Made by a program: the position numbers and the translations under genes
Assembly: GCA_019925105.1 (NCBI GenBank)
Contig: JAHGAU010000030.1
Location: 682,001 to 746,000 of the forward strand
Source: Niebla homalea
Taxonomy: Eukaryota; Ascomycota; Lecanoromycetes; Lecanorales; Ramalinaceae
DNA length: 64,000 nucleotides
Direction: 5' to 3'
Part shown: in pieces, positions 14,095 to 26,873 of the stretch
Position numbering within the stretch: the stretch's first letter is position 1
Layout of the letters: each line of letters opens with the position of its first letter
Notes under the pieces: generated by a model
What the model was told of the DNA's origin: nothing
Databases searched by the model: none
The model's input: the letters and a program-made list of their open reading frames with translations, nothing else

Positions 14095-15313
14095 ATTTGC
14101 CACCAACAAAAAAATGCTCTTGCCCTAAAAGTGATCCATTAATAAAAACACCATAGTAAGCTTCTCGGACGTAGAGAGTATATATGCGAAGGTCCGAGCC
14201 GGTGTAGGAACAATTATATAAGGTGGTAATTAAGTATTAAGGCCTGGTGGTGGGTGAAAGTTAAAAAATCGAGAAGTATAAGCCGGAAAATTATCTTGGA
14301 CGTACCCGGTTCATAGTCGTAATTTTTTGAGCTCTGAATCGCTTAAAAACGTGATCTCCGGGGTATTGCCGGGTGAGGTATTAACGGATTATTGATAATC
14401 CGTATTGTGGTAGTAAGAGTAGGGGTAAGGGCCTGGTAGCCGTAAATTACTCCAGAAGTAGGTATTATGAAAGTAAAAAGCTTAATACTAGAGCTATATT
14501 AAGCTTGCTAAGGGTAATATTATGAATATAATAGTGTAGAAATGAGTAAGCTTTAAGAGGTAACGTATAATGTATAGCTTAATATATTTATAATCTATTT
14601 TTTCTTTGAATTTTACCTCTTATTTAAATCTTAATACTATAGGTATACGTTGTAACTTAAGTGCTTATTGCTGAACCGTCTATAATTAAATTTAATAAAA
14701 TATTTACGGTAAAGGTGGTAAGGACTTATTGGTATTATATTAAAGTATTACAGCGGCTTAACCGGCTATATATAGGTATTTCTTCTTAAGCTCGTATATT
14801 TAAAGCCTTAAATTTATAATAAGTTTTATTCTTATTATCTTATTAAGCTTAATCTTATATTATTCCTTAACCTCATATTAAAGGTACTTATAAATACGTA
14901 TAGGGTCCGTATTTATAAGCTAAGAAATAAAGGTAAAGACGTTATATTTATAAGGTATAAATTAAACTTATAGGGTTTTCTTAACTTCTAATATAGATTT
15001 AAATATAAGCCGGTTAAGGAGTTGCTTAAATTGCTCATCGGTAAATATAATTATAATATCGTTATCTAGCCTATTAAAAGGGACGGGATTAAGGTCGGCT
15101 TTATTCTTACCGTATCGGTTATCTATTTATTGGATGGACATAAATAATGGTAACCGGTAATTAAAGCTATTAATAAAAAGACTCTTATAAACGTTATTAT
15201 TATCTTACGCGTTTTCTACGTTATCTAAATCTAAGATCTTTATAATAATAACGTCTATATGTCTATATCGCTATAATAATAACTGCTGCGATCTTATACT
15301 ATTACTACCAAAT

Positions 15314-15487
15314 TGTGGCGTGCTTAGTATAAAGGGTAAAAATGTATGTGATATGTATAATTGTTGAGTAGCTAACTATGTGGGTATTGTATATATGAAG
15401 GTGCGCGCCAAGCAAGCGGAACAAGGTAAAGCCGCTCCGCTCCGGTAAGGCTGAGACCTGAGGATCAGCTCTGCTGATGCCCTAACA
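15314..15487. repeat. LTR, right copy (174 nt)
   Basis: Equal-length partner of 13921-14094, followed directly by the AGTAT target duplication. Confidence 0.85.
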
Positions 15488-15492
15488 AGTAT

Positions 15493-18400
15493 CCTATAAA
15501 GCTTAAGTAAGAAATAAATAAATAGTTATTTTAAAAATTAATAGGATTAAAATTAATTTCTTTATTAAAAAAAACATATAATAATACTTATATATTAAAA
15601 ATAATAACGGTCGATAAAGATTTATTTAATTATTATAAAAATATTTATCCTTTACATTATTTCTTTAAGAAATCTTTTAAAATTAAGTTTTATATTTTTC
15701 TTTACTTAATAAATCTTAAGAACGTATTAACTTTATATATAAATAAAGTAAAAAAGGATTAAAGTAAACTGTTATTATAAAGTAATTTCGCGTAAACTTT
15801 AACGTTAATTTATTATTTCAATTTTAATTAATATATTTCTGAACTTCTTATTTTAATAGTTTAATAAACTTATAATAATTATTCTCGACTTCATATAATT
15901 TTATTTTAATTATACCCTTTAAAACGTAAACTTATAGAAATAAGACTTTTAAGATAAAAAACCAAAAAACTTATTAAGGAATTATAAGAAAATTCTTTTA
16001 AAAAAATAATATTAAAGTAACGTATTATCCGTAAACTTAAAGTAAAACGTATAAATATAACTTAAAATAGGAAATTAAAATATTAATTAAAAATAAATTA
16101 CGTATTATATAAGATCCGCCGATATTAAAAATCCTTAAATTTATTAATATTAAAAATATAATTTATACGGCTTATTAAAGAAATTATTAAAAAGATAAAA
16201 AGCGAAAAAACATTTAAATTTTAATTTTAAGGGATAAAGGTATTATAAAAAGCCGTAAATTTTTTTTTTTTTAATAAATTCCAATATAAAAAACCTTATT
16301 ATTCCGCCTTTTATAATTCAATTAATATTAAGAATTTAATATTTCTTTTCTATACTATATATATAAAGAAAGTAATATTAATATAGAAGGATATATAATT
16401 GATTTAAATATTTAAGGGTAAATATCTTATATTTAAGGTTTAAATTATAATTTATATATTATAAGTTAAAATTAATTAATTAAAGATAAAAAATTACTTA
16501 AATATTAAGTTAAAAATCAATATAAAGATAAAGCGTATTATTAAAAATTTAATTTATTAAAATTAATATTAAAATTAATTATAATAATTTTTATATTTAT
16601 TAAAAGCATTAAATTACTTATAAAAGAACGTTATAAAACCTAATCGCCTATTTGTTTTATAAATAAAAATTTAAAGTATTAATAAGAATCTTATAAGAAT
16701 AAACCTATTTACGATATTTTATATTAATTATTATATTTACCTTCTTTATAAGAATTTTATATTTATTATTCATTATATAAAAAAGAGCTTTTCGGCAGTA
16801 TTATTAATTTATTTATAATGGGAGTAATTTATTTAAAACTTTTAAATATAAAATCGTTAAAGTTAAAAGTAATTAAATTATATATTTCTTTAATAATAAT
16901 AACGTTTATTAACGGGTTTTAATCTTATTTATTGAAATTATCATCGTTTTATTAATATATAAGATTAAGTAATATTACTTGATTAAAATCCTTAAAATTA
17001 AAAAATTCCCGGCCTTTAATATAAATTATTTTATTTCATTGAATTACGCGTTTTTTCTTTATAAAATAATAATATAAAGGCGGGAAACAAATATAAAAAG
17101 TATAAATTTTAAGATTAATTAATATAATAATACTTACGATAAATTAAAGTAAAAAATATATTTTCCTTATTCTATATAGGTTAATATAGATGATCGGATA
17201 ATTATAAACCCTTCTTTATTTTATCTTAAGCCGTAAATTATTTATTAATTATTATTAATTTCTATAAACGGCTTTAAACTAAATTATCTTATAATTATAA
17301 TATAAAATAATATAAAACTCCCGGTTTATAATAATAAGCTAATTTAAACTTCAATTAAAATATTTACCTATTTCTTAAACTATAGTTTATTTTAGGAAAA
17401 TAATTAAACTTAAATTTAGAGTATTAAAATTAAATAAAATTAAAATTAAATAATTTATAAATAAATAAAAAACTTATACCTTAGTTAACTTCTTTTATAC
17501 TTAAATTATATTATGTTGGGTTTTTATTATCCTTAATTACCTTTAATTTCTTAATATTATTTATATTTAAATCATTTTTTTTAATAAAAACGTATATATA
17601 AACTCCCGTTAAAATATTATTATTATTAATTCAATAAGCATAAAAACTAATATAATTAATAATATACCGGCATATAATAATATTCTTTTTTTTAGTTTTC
17701 TTTAATTTTATTTTTTAAGTTTTATTAATATTTTTATATTCTATTATTATTTTAAGCTTCTTTAAATAATAAATAATATTATTAATATTTATATATTTAG
17801 CTTTTTTAAGCTTTTATTTAAGAGGGTAAAACGAGGTTAATCGATTACGGAATTTAATAATATTAAGATTCTTTAATAACTTATTTAAGGCCTTACGTTT
17901 GTTTAATTATTCGCCCCGTTTATAACCGTATATATTACGTTATAAAGAATTTTACGTAATATCTTCTTTAAAAACGGTAAATTAAATATTAAAGTCCTTA
18001 TCTATATTTAATAAATTAAATTAAAGGAATTTATTAAAATTATTATTTAATTCGATTTTCTTATCCTTAACTGGTATATTATTAATATTTAGGATTATTA
18101 TTATATTTATTGTATACTTACTTTACTTATTAAGGTTATTTATTATTATAAGTACGTATTATTATAAAGAATAAATAAAAAGCGAATTAAAAGGAAAAAG
18201 GAAAATTATTAATGGATATTTTAATAAATATATAGGCGAAATTTCCCGTTAAATCCGATCGGGAAACCCCCTTAAAATCAATTTTTAAGGCTATAATAAA
18301 ACGTATATAATTATTATAAAGATTAATATAAATAATTTAATTAATAATTAAATTTAATATATTATTTTTTCTTAATATTCTAATAATCTAATATTATCTT

Positions 18401-18540
18401 TATATAATATTCAGTTAATAATATTTTTCGTATTAAGTTAAATTAGGCTTAATTTAATATAGAATCTACGGGTAATTAATATTATTATTTTTATAATAAA
18501 AATAAGCATAATAATAAATATAAAGGGCTACGTATTTACT
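15493..18540. repeat. RIP-degraded AT-rich repeat DNA
   Basis: Three kilobases with heavy CpA loss and stops in every frame. I could not pair any segment with another element or read a protein motif. Confidence 0.6.
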
Positions 18541-18556
18541 AAAATTAAACCAGATA

Positions 18557-19290
18557 TGGGCGAGCGTGGCGGAATGGCATTTTTGAGTGCAGAAGATAAA
18601 CTATAGAATAATCGAACATTTTAAGGGTAAAGGACGATTTCGCTAAGAGCCCTTAAACCTTATCCGGTAAATTATATGGTTAATATAAATAAAATAATAA
18701 TAAATATTTAATAATTTATTGGTATCCATAGTTAACCTTAAATAAACTTAATTATCACGTAAGGCCGGTAAAAAAAGGTAATAGGGATTTAACGTTAAAA
18801 GGTTAAAGTTAAGATTAAATAAAATTAATTTAAAAAGCTATATAATAAAATACTTAAAGTAAAGTTTAAATATTAAAAAAAATAAAGTTATATAATTAAG
18901 GTTACTTCCCCCCAATTAAGCTTAATATTATTATTAAATCTTTATTACGGATTATAATATTAAAAAGTAAAGGATTCTTAACGAAAAAAATAAATTAAAG
19001 ATTTAAGGTAATTATTAATCTTAATCGGATTAACATAAAGACTTAATCGTAATATTAAGGTAAGTAATTACGGAGGAAAGGTTTTTATTTAAATCGGATT
19101 AATATTTAAGGTAAATTAAGGTTAAGTTAGCCGATTATAATTTCTTTTTCCCTTTTAAAATTAAAGTAATAAGTTTAATATAAATATAAATATTAAAATA
19201 ATTATAGCTTAACCACTAATATTATAAAACGCTGAAATTAATTTAAAGTAGCTAGACTCGTATATAAATCAATCAATCAATCAATCAATC
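18557..19290 (+). mobile_element. SINE-like element with tRNA-like head and LINE-like tail
   Basis: A 734-bp unit flanked by a perfect 16-bp duplication AAAATTAAACCAGATA (18541-18556 and 19291-19306). It begins GGGCGAGCGTGGCGGAATGG, which contains an A-box-like TGGCGGAATGG; about 48 nt on, AATCGAAC resembles a decayed B box. It ends in six TCAA units after GCTAGACTCGTATATAAATC, very like the end of the LINE copies (CTAGACCCGTAGTATAAATC plus TCAA units). No reading frame. A tRNA-derived SINE mobilised by that LINE is the best explanation; a 5'-truncated LINE is the alternative. Confidence 0.6.
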
Positions 19291-19306
19291 AAAATTAAAC
19301 CAGATA

Positions 19307-21083
19307 ATTATATTTATTATCTTATATTACTTTATCTTTTTTAAAAGGATTAAAATAAGTAATATTTTCTTATATTAAATTAAAAAGGGTATAAATCTAT
19401 ACGGGGCTAAAATTCATTAAAATATTATATAAGTTAATAATTTTTCCCTTTAACGTTTACTTTACGTTTTATTTAAAATTTATTATTTATTATATTATAT
19501 TTTATTATTCTTAATTTAAATTATACTTTAATTTACGAAATAACGTATATTAATTAAATAATAAAAAAGTTAATTAATAATAAGCTTTTTAAAAAGAACT
19601 TTACTTAAAAAACGGGTCGTAAATCTATAAATGAAAAGATAATCTTTAATATTAAAACGATAATAAAAATTAATTATAATATAAAGGTACCTTATACCAA
19701 GCGTAAACTATATTTTAAATAAAATAATAAGTTATAACTGAATATATCTATATAAGCGTTAATATTAATATAGTTCTTTTAATTAAAGTATTATTTAAGA
19801 TTAAGAGATATTAAAAGAATACAAATTTTTCAATTAAGAAAATATTATTTTCTTATTTAATTAAAGAGATTATATATATTAACCCCTTAAATTAGGATAT
19901 ACGCTTTTAATCTATTACTTTAATTACTTTTTAAAAGGTTAATAAGGCTTATTTTATGTCTTAAATATATAATAATATATTTAAACTTAAATAATATAAA
20001 GTTAATATTATTATAAAAGTAATTAATTTAACTTATATTTATATAAAGCGCGTTACTATTATATAAAAGAATTTATAGTTAATTAAGAATATATTTTAGG
20101 TTTAATAATTAATAAATTTAATACTTTAACTAAAAACTATATTAAGTTATTAAAAGCATTTAATATCTTATTTATTTAATAGTTATTTTAATTAAAGAAT
20201 TAATTATTATTAACTTAAGTATAAGTAATTAAGTTATAAAAAGGGCGGCTTTTTATATAATATTAAATTACGATTAAGATAAGCATAATAATAAACATAA
20301 TAATTAATATACAATAATATAAAGCGGCTTTTTTTATTAACGTTATATTATAATTTAAAAAAGGCATAACAATAAATATAATAATAAATATACTAATATA
20401 AATACTAATAAATATATTAATAAGCATAATAATAAATACGGTATAACCTTAAATTATTAAATAATAATATTTAACTTATAAGTATTAAATAATTAATTAA
20501 ATTTTACTTATTAATATATTAATAATAAATACCGGTTTCTTAATATTTCCCGTTCCCATACCGCTGGGATAGGTACGGTACGGGAACGGGAGAGACCTCT
20601 ATACCGTACCGGCCGGTATAGGAAGACCATGATTAAATCCCGTCCCATACCGTACCGGTTGGGGGAGTAAGCTATTATTTCAGGATATATCCCGAACTTT
20701 TTATATAATTCCTTAAGTTTATTACTTAAGGTAATCTTATTATTACCGTAAATAAATATTAGTTTAAGCCCTTAAACCTTCATTTTAATAAAATACTTCC
20801 TTAAAACCTTAAATATTTAAGGCTTAAATTTAATTATATAAATATATATTACGTCCGTTATATCATTTATAAAAATAACATAATATCTATATTTACCGAT
20901 GATAAGAATAATATTCCCCCCCCCCCGGGCGGTATTATAGTATTAATGGATAATTTTATTTAAACTTTTCATACGTTTTAAACGGTAATATATATAAGCT
21001 AAGGTTTTTATCTATTTCTTTATAATATATAATTTATAAACATTATATTTTAACTCTATTTATTAAAGTATTATTACCTTTTT
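19307..21083. repeat. RIP-degraded AT-rich DNA with a GC-retaining motif
   Basis: Mostly RIP-converted DNA. Positions 20547-20670 keep GC: CCGTTCCCATACCG, the palindromic TACCGGCCGGTA and a segment matching 3231-3265. A C tract lies at about 20917-20928. No gene is readable. Confidence 0.55.
20635..20669. repeat. Second copy of the GC-retaining motif
   Basis: Starts AAATCCCGTCCCAT and ends GGAGTA like 3231-3265, with a diverged centre. It is preceded by TACCGGCCGGTA, a perfect 12-bp palindrome. It may be a transposon terminus. Confidence 0.4.
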
Positions 21084-21094
21084 AATATTAATAT

Positions 21095-24000
21095 AAAGGA
21101 GATTCATGGCGACGAACAACGGGACCCCAGAGGTCAAAAATGATACACGCGTATATAGCTTAAGTAATAGTAAGGATAATACCTTAAATACGATAAACGG
21201 AAGCGGAATAATAGTAAAAATAAAGGGGGAAAAAGGGTAAGCGGCTTAAATTAATAGGAACGGTAATAAGTTATATAAATAATACGATAAATATAAGATA
21301 AAAAGGCCTTAAATTAAATAAGGAGTTTATAATTAATAAAATATACGTAAAGGGACGCGTATAATATATAAAGGTATTATTATAAAAGGTAATAAATAAA
21401 AAGCGGAAAGGATAAAAACGGTACGCGGAGATGGATAAAAGGTAAGCGGAGGCGTAAAAGGCCTTATTAAATATATATAAACTAAAAGAAAATTAAATAA
21501 AAATAAAGAAATATTAAGTAAATAAGAATAAACTATAAAAAGAAATAATTATTAAATACATAAGGAAGAAATAAAAAGGGAAAAAACGGTAAGGGCGTTA
21601 AAAGGCTTTCTTATAATTATATAAAAGGATATTACGTTAAAAACTTAATTAATATTATAAATCGGATTACGGGGAATAAAAGATTTTTATATAAATACGG
21701 GGAGAAATTTAAGGGAATTAAAAAGATTATATAAAGCTTAAGGAATAATAATAAAAGTATTAATAAACGGAGGTAAAAGGAAATAAAAAGAATACGTATA
21801 AAATAAGGGAGCGATGGGGGAGGCTTTAAGGAAAAAAGCGGGGATAAGTTAAGTAATAAGGGCTATAAAAACGGTATTAATATTAATAATAAAGGAAATA
21901 AAAACGGGGGAAAAAACGGCGGCGTTAAGGAAAGTAAAAATAATAATTATATAATTATTAGGTGAAGAAAAAAAAAATATAATAATAAAAATAAACCCGT
22001 TATAATTAATAAAAACGTTTAAGGTAATAAAAAAGTTATTAATAAAATAAATTATTATAATACGTAAATTATAAAGCGGAAATATTTTCTTTAATATAAC
22101 CTTATTAAAAGTAAAAAAAAGGTTAAAGAAGTTAAAAAGATAAACCGGTAAAAAGGGATATAAAACGGTAAAAATATTAAGGTAATCCTTTATTATTATA
22201 ATAAACGGGATATACTTAATAAGATTTACGGGAAAGGAAAGGGAAATTACTTTAAAATAAATAAAGAAGGAAAATATAGTCTTTTATTTTAAATTAAAGA
22301 TCGTTAATTATAATCTCCTTTTTATAATAAAAAGGTTAAATACCTTTAATCGTATAAAAAGATGCTTTATAATTATCTTAAACGTAACGTTAATAAGGAT
22401 ATATAATAATATCCTTAATAAAAAGGTAATAAAGGGTAAATCTTTTAAATTAATAAAACCTTAAGACCGGACAGCGGATATTTATTAATATTTTAAATAT
22501 TAAAAATATAAATATATTATTATAAAGTACCTTAATAATTTAAAGTATATAATATATATTGAAAAATATAATATATATAAATACGTTAACTTAATAATAA
22601 AAAACCTAATAAAGAATACGTTAAAATACGTAGCGTATAATAATAATAATTACTTAACGTAAGACTTATAATATATAATAAAAGTAAAAGAGACTTAACG
22701 TAAAGAAATTAAAATAACGGTTAAGGTTTAACGTTATAACTTATATAAACTTAAATTAATAAATTAATTAAAAATAATCTTAAGATATAAATAGAACTTA
22801 TTAAATAAGGAAGGGTAAAATACGGTAACCAATAATATAAAGAAAAGGAAGCTTATAGTAATATTAACCTTTAAGGCCGGCCGCCCGACCGGGATTATTA
22901 TTATAATAAGAAAATTAAAATAAATAATATTTAATTTTAAAAAAAGATTATTTATATAAATAAAAATCAATAAAAAAAGCCTAATAGACGTTAATATTTA
23001 ATATATTTACGTTTTTAAGGGTAATATAATATAACGTATATAGGGAAGTAATTAAAATTATAATACTGATATTTAAATTTAAAAAAATAAAGGATATTAA
23101 TATTATAGCGATATAGGAGTTATTATATAGTCTATATATTTATTTTTTAATTAATTTAAAAGATAGTTTTTATTTAACCTTTAAAGGTAACGAGATAACA
23201 CAAATATACTTTTTTATTAATAAGAAATTAAATATAAATAACTAAAATATTACTTATTACGGAGGGAACCTATATATATTCCGGATTATATAAAAGAAGG
23301 ATATTAAGGGTACCCTAAATATTTATAATATATATAATCCGTTATTAATTAATAAAAAAAGACCCTTTATGATTTTATTATTTAAAGATATTATAGTTAT
23401 ATTTAATAAGTATTTTTTAATAAAAAACTTTAATTTTTATTATATTTAATAAAACGAGGATGATTATATAATTAATTATATTAAATTTAAGGAGCTATTA
23501 ATAATTATTATATAATTTCATTTTATATTATTAATATTAAAAAAATTATTATATAAAAAGTTATAAACTTAAAACTATAATTAACTTAATATTTAACTTA
23601 GAAAATATTATTAATTTAGTTATAATATACGGACCTTAAAAGGATTTAAAATATGGTTTAAATTACGTCCCAATATAAATAATTTTAAATTAGTTTATTA
23701 ATATAATTCCGTTTTTATTATTTAAATAAGCGTAAAAGACAGTTAAAGAAATTAAGGTATTAATAAAAATAATAATAATAATATCTTAATTAATAGAGCT
23801 TCTCCGATTTAATAATAAGGAATAAATTAATTATTTTATAAAGCGGATAATAAAAACTTTAAATGAAATAATTAATATTATAATTTTAATAATAAAACCA
23901 TTTTAAAGAATTAAAACTTATTAAAATAAAAAATATATAAAAATAATTATAAAGGTAAAAACGCTTATAAAGTAAATTATTAAATATAGAAATTAAGAAA

Positions 24001-26862
24001 TACTTTAATAATTAAAAAAAGCTTAAAAAAAAAAGGAGAAAATTATCCGGAAAACTAAATAAATATATTTCCGGGTTATAATATATAACTTAACGGTTTC
24101 CCCTTATAGTATTTAAAAGTTAATAAAATACGGTAAAGAATAAAGTAAAAAACTTAAATTTATCTTTAAATTTTTACCCTTAAAAAGACTAAACGGTATA
24201 ATAATAAATACCTTTAACGGTAAAATTAAGGCTTTTAAAGGGGCGTTTTTTCCCCCGTTACCGGAAGTTAACTTAATAGATATTAATAATATAATATATC
24301 TTAAATTAATAATAATAAGTAAAATAATAATTTAAAAGATAATAATTAAAACGATTAATAAATTAAAGAAAAATAAAACCCCTGAATTTAACGGTATATT
24401 AAATAAATTCCTATTTATAATAACGTTATTATTTAAAAAGGTCTTTATTTATTTATTTTAAGTTTATTTTAATATAAAATATTATTTTTATAAATTTAAA
24501 GAAATTAAAACGATTATCCTTAAGAAGCTAATTAAGTTAAATTACTTAAAAATAAAGTTATATAAACTTATAATATTTTTTTATACGTTAAAAAAGGCTT
24601 TAAAGACGGTAATTATAAAGATTTTAAATAATTATATAGAAAAATATAGGTTATTCTTTAATTAATAAATAAAGATAAAAAAAGGATAATTAATAAAGAC
24701 GGCTTTTAAAGGTTTAATTAATAATATATATATAATATAAGGTTATAAGAAAAAATATATTATAAATCTTTTTTCCTTAAATATTATAAAAACGTTTAAT
24801 AAAATAAATTATTAAAGGTTACTATATAATTTACGGAAAAAGAAAGTTTTATTTTTCCTTATAAATTAAATAAAGAATTTTTTAAGTAATTAAATAACAT
24901 TAATTAACCTGGGATAGAAAATAAATACGATAAAGTTTATAATAATAAGGATTCCTTAAAGGTTATTTATTTCTTTAATTTTATTTTTATTTTTTAATAG
25001 CTTATTTATTAAAAATTTAACGAAGTTAAAATAAAAGGTTTAAATAAAAAGCTTTATTAACGATATTTACCTTTTAACCTATAATACGTTTATTTATATA
25101 AACTATTTAAAGTTAAAATAAGCTTATAAAGTTTACTTATAATAAATAAAGATATATAAAGTTTAATTCGCCTTATATAAGTATAAATTTATTTATATAA
25201 TAAGGAGCCTAAAGTTATACGATATAATAGCTATAATAAACTTAAGTAATATAACGGTAAAACTAAAAGCTAATATTAAGGTATTCGGTTTATAAGTTAA
25301 TAAGAAATTAAACTGGAAAAATTATATAAAAAAGGTTTAAAAAAAGATAATTTCATAAGAAAGGGACTTTATTTACCCTATAACGTCAACGTAAAAAGCT
25401 ACCTTATAAAAGGTTAAAACCGTTTATTAAGCGGTTATAAAGTTTACGATAATATACGTAATAACTATTTAATATATACCTGAAAATACGCTTAAATATA
25501 GGAAAAAGTCCGTCCGATAATTATAAAAAGTTTAAAACCAATACTTAAGAATAATAAATAAAGTATATAAAGCGACTCCCGTCCCGGTATTAAAATCCGA
25601 GGTTTTTATATTATTAATAAAGTTAACCTTAAATTAAATAATTATTTAAGTAAAATTTAAAAAAAATATAAATTTAATTATATTAATAGGAAACGAATAT
25701 ATTCATTAAAACTATAAAAAGCCTTAAATAAGAAAGTATAAAAAAGCAGTATTTACTTTTTTTATAAAAGTTAAATTGGAGTAAATTAAAAAAGAAATTA
25801 ACCTAATTTACGTTTAAAAAGTTAATATAGGAATATATAAACTTTTATTTAAAGTAAAAACGGCGGAGGAGAAAAAGGTTATAAAAGCGAAGTTAATAAT
25901 AATTACCCTATAAACTATAAAAAGGTAAATAAAACGTTAACGTAAATATAAAGAATTAATCCCTTAAGGGCGATAATATCCAATATTAAATAATAATAAA
26001 GTTATTAATAAATATCTTTAGCATTACGGGATTATAAGGAAAAGCGATAATATATTAATAATTTAATTCTAAATAAATAAAAATAACTTAACTTATTTCC
26101 TTTTTATTATATACGTTAATAGCCGGATTAACGTTAACTATAAATATAAATAATGAAAACAAGACGTTATATATATATTAATTTTTTATTTATTATTTAA
26201 AGAGCTTAAATTAAAATTAATTTAAAAAATAAAAATTAACAATTATCGTTAAATACTTATTAATAAAAAGGGTATTAAAGCGGTTATTAAATTTATAATA
26301 GTTACGGGTTTATTATTATAATTTAACTTAATTAAAAAAATAAATGAAATAATCGAAAACCTAATTAAGAAACCTCGTTATTAACCTAAAGGTAAAAAGT
26401 AATAGCGGAAAAACTATACTTAATAAAGGGTTAAAAGGGCTATAAATATTAAAACGGTATAAAAAGCGATACTATATCAGTCGGTAAAATTATATAAATA
26501 AAATAATAATAATATACGTATCGATAAGGATATTTAATAGTATAATTAGAATTCTAAAATTTTAATATTAAATAGACCCGTAAGGTAATAAAAGAGTAAT
26601 AAGTTTAAAGGTAACTTTTAAGTAAATTTAATTATAATATTATAAGTTTTCTTAAAAAAGGTATATAAATAAATTCTTATTCTTTAAACGGCTATAAATA
26701 CTTTTAACCCTTAAGACGTAAATAGAGATTAAGTAGATACCGGTTTTTATTCTTAACGTTATAGATGTCGGGTTTTTTACGGCTATTAATAAGGCCAAAT
26801 AACCGAGTGTTAAGGAACGCCGGAATTAACTTAGCTAGATCCGTAGTATAAATCAATCAATC
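21095..26862 (+). mobile_element. LINE (non-LTR retrotransposon) copy B, RIP-inactivated
   Basis: The plus-strand ATG at 21106 starts MATNNGTPEV as in copy A. At about 25050 the frame reads SFINDIYLLTYN, matching the LINE reverse-transcriptase F-V-D-D region with the V and first D codons changed by G-to-A/C-to-T. The 3' end reads ...GCCGGAATTAACTTAGCTAGATCCGTAGTATAAATC followed by TCAA units to 26862. AATATTAATAT flanks both ends (21084-21094 and 26863-26873); this is low-complexity, so only a tentative target duplication. Numerous stops make it non-coding. Confidence 0.75.
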
Positions 26863-26873
26863 AATATTAATAT

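Larger units (their letters stand above)
13921..15487 (-). mobile_element. Small LTR retroelement with intact ends and target duplication
   Basis: Two 174-nt LTRs (13921-14094 and 15314-15487) begin TGTGGCGTGC and end CCTAACA, so the ends are TG...CA. The 5-bp duplication AGTAT flanks both sides (13916-13920 and 15488-15492). Next to the right LTR the minus strand reads TGGTAGTAATAG after a 3-nt gap, a plausible tRNA primer-binding site, which sets the orientation as minus. The 1.2-kb interior has no coding frame, as in TRIM-like non-autonomous elements. LTRs and the first 500 interior bases retain many CpA/TpG sites, unlike their surroundings. Confidence 0.8.

Noticed and set aside
22764..22970. 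Minus-strand 68-codon frame in LINE copy B
   Set aside because: Ile/Leu/Asn/Phe-only composition from AT-rich DNA inside a RIP-degraded transposon; not a gene.
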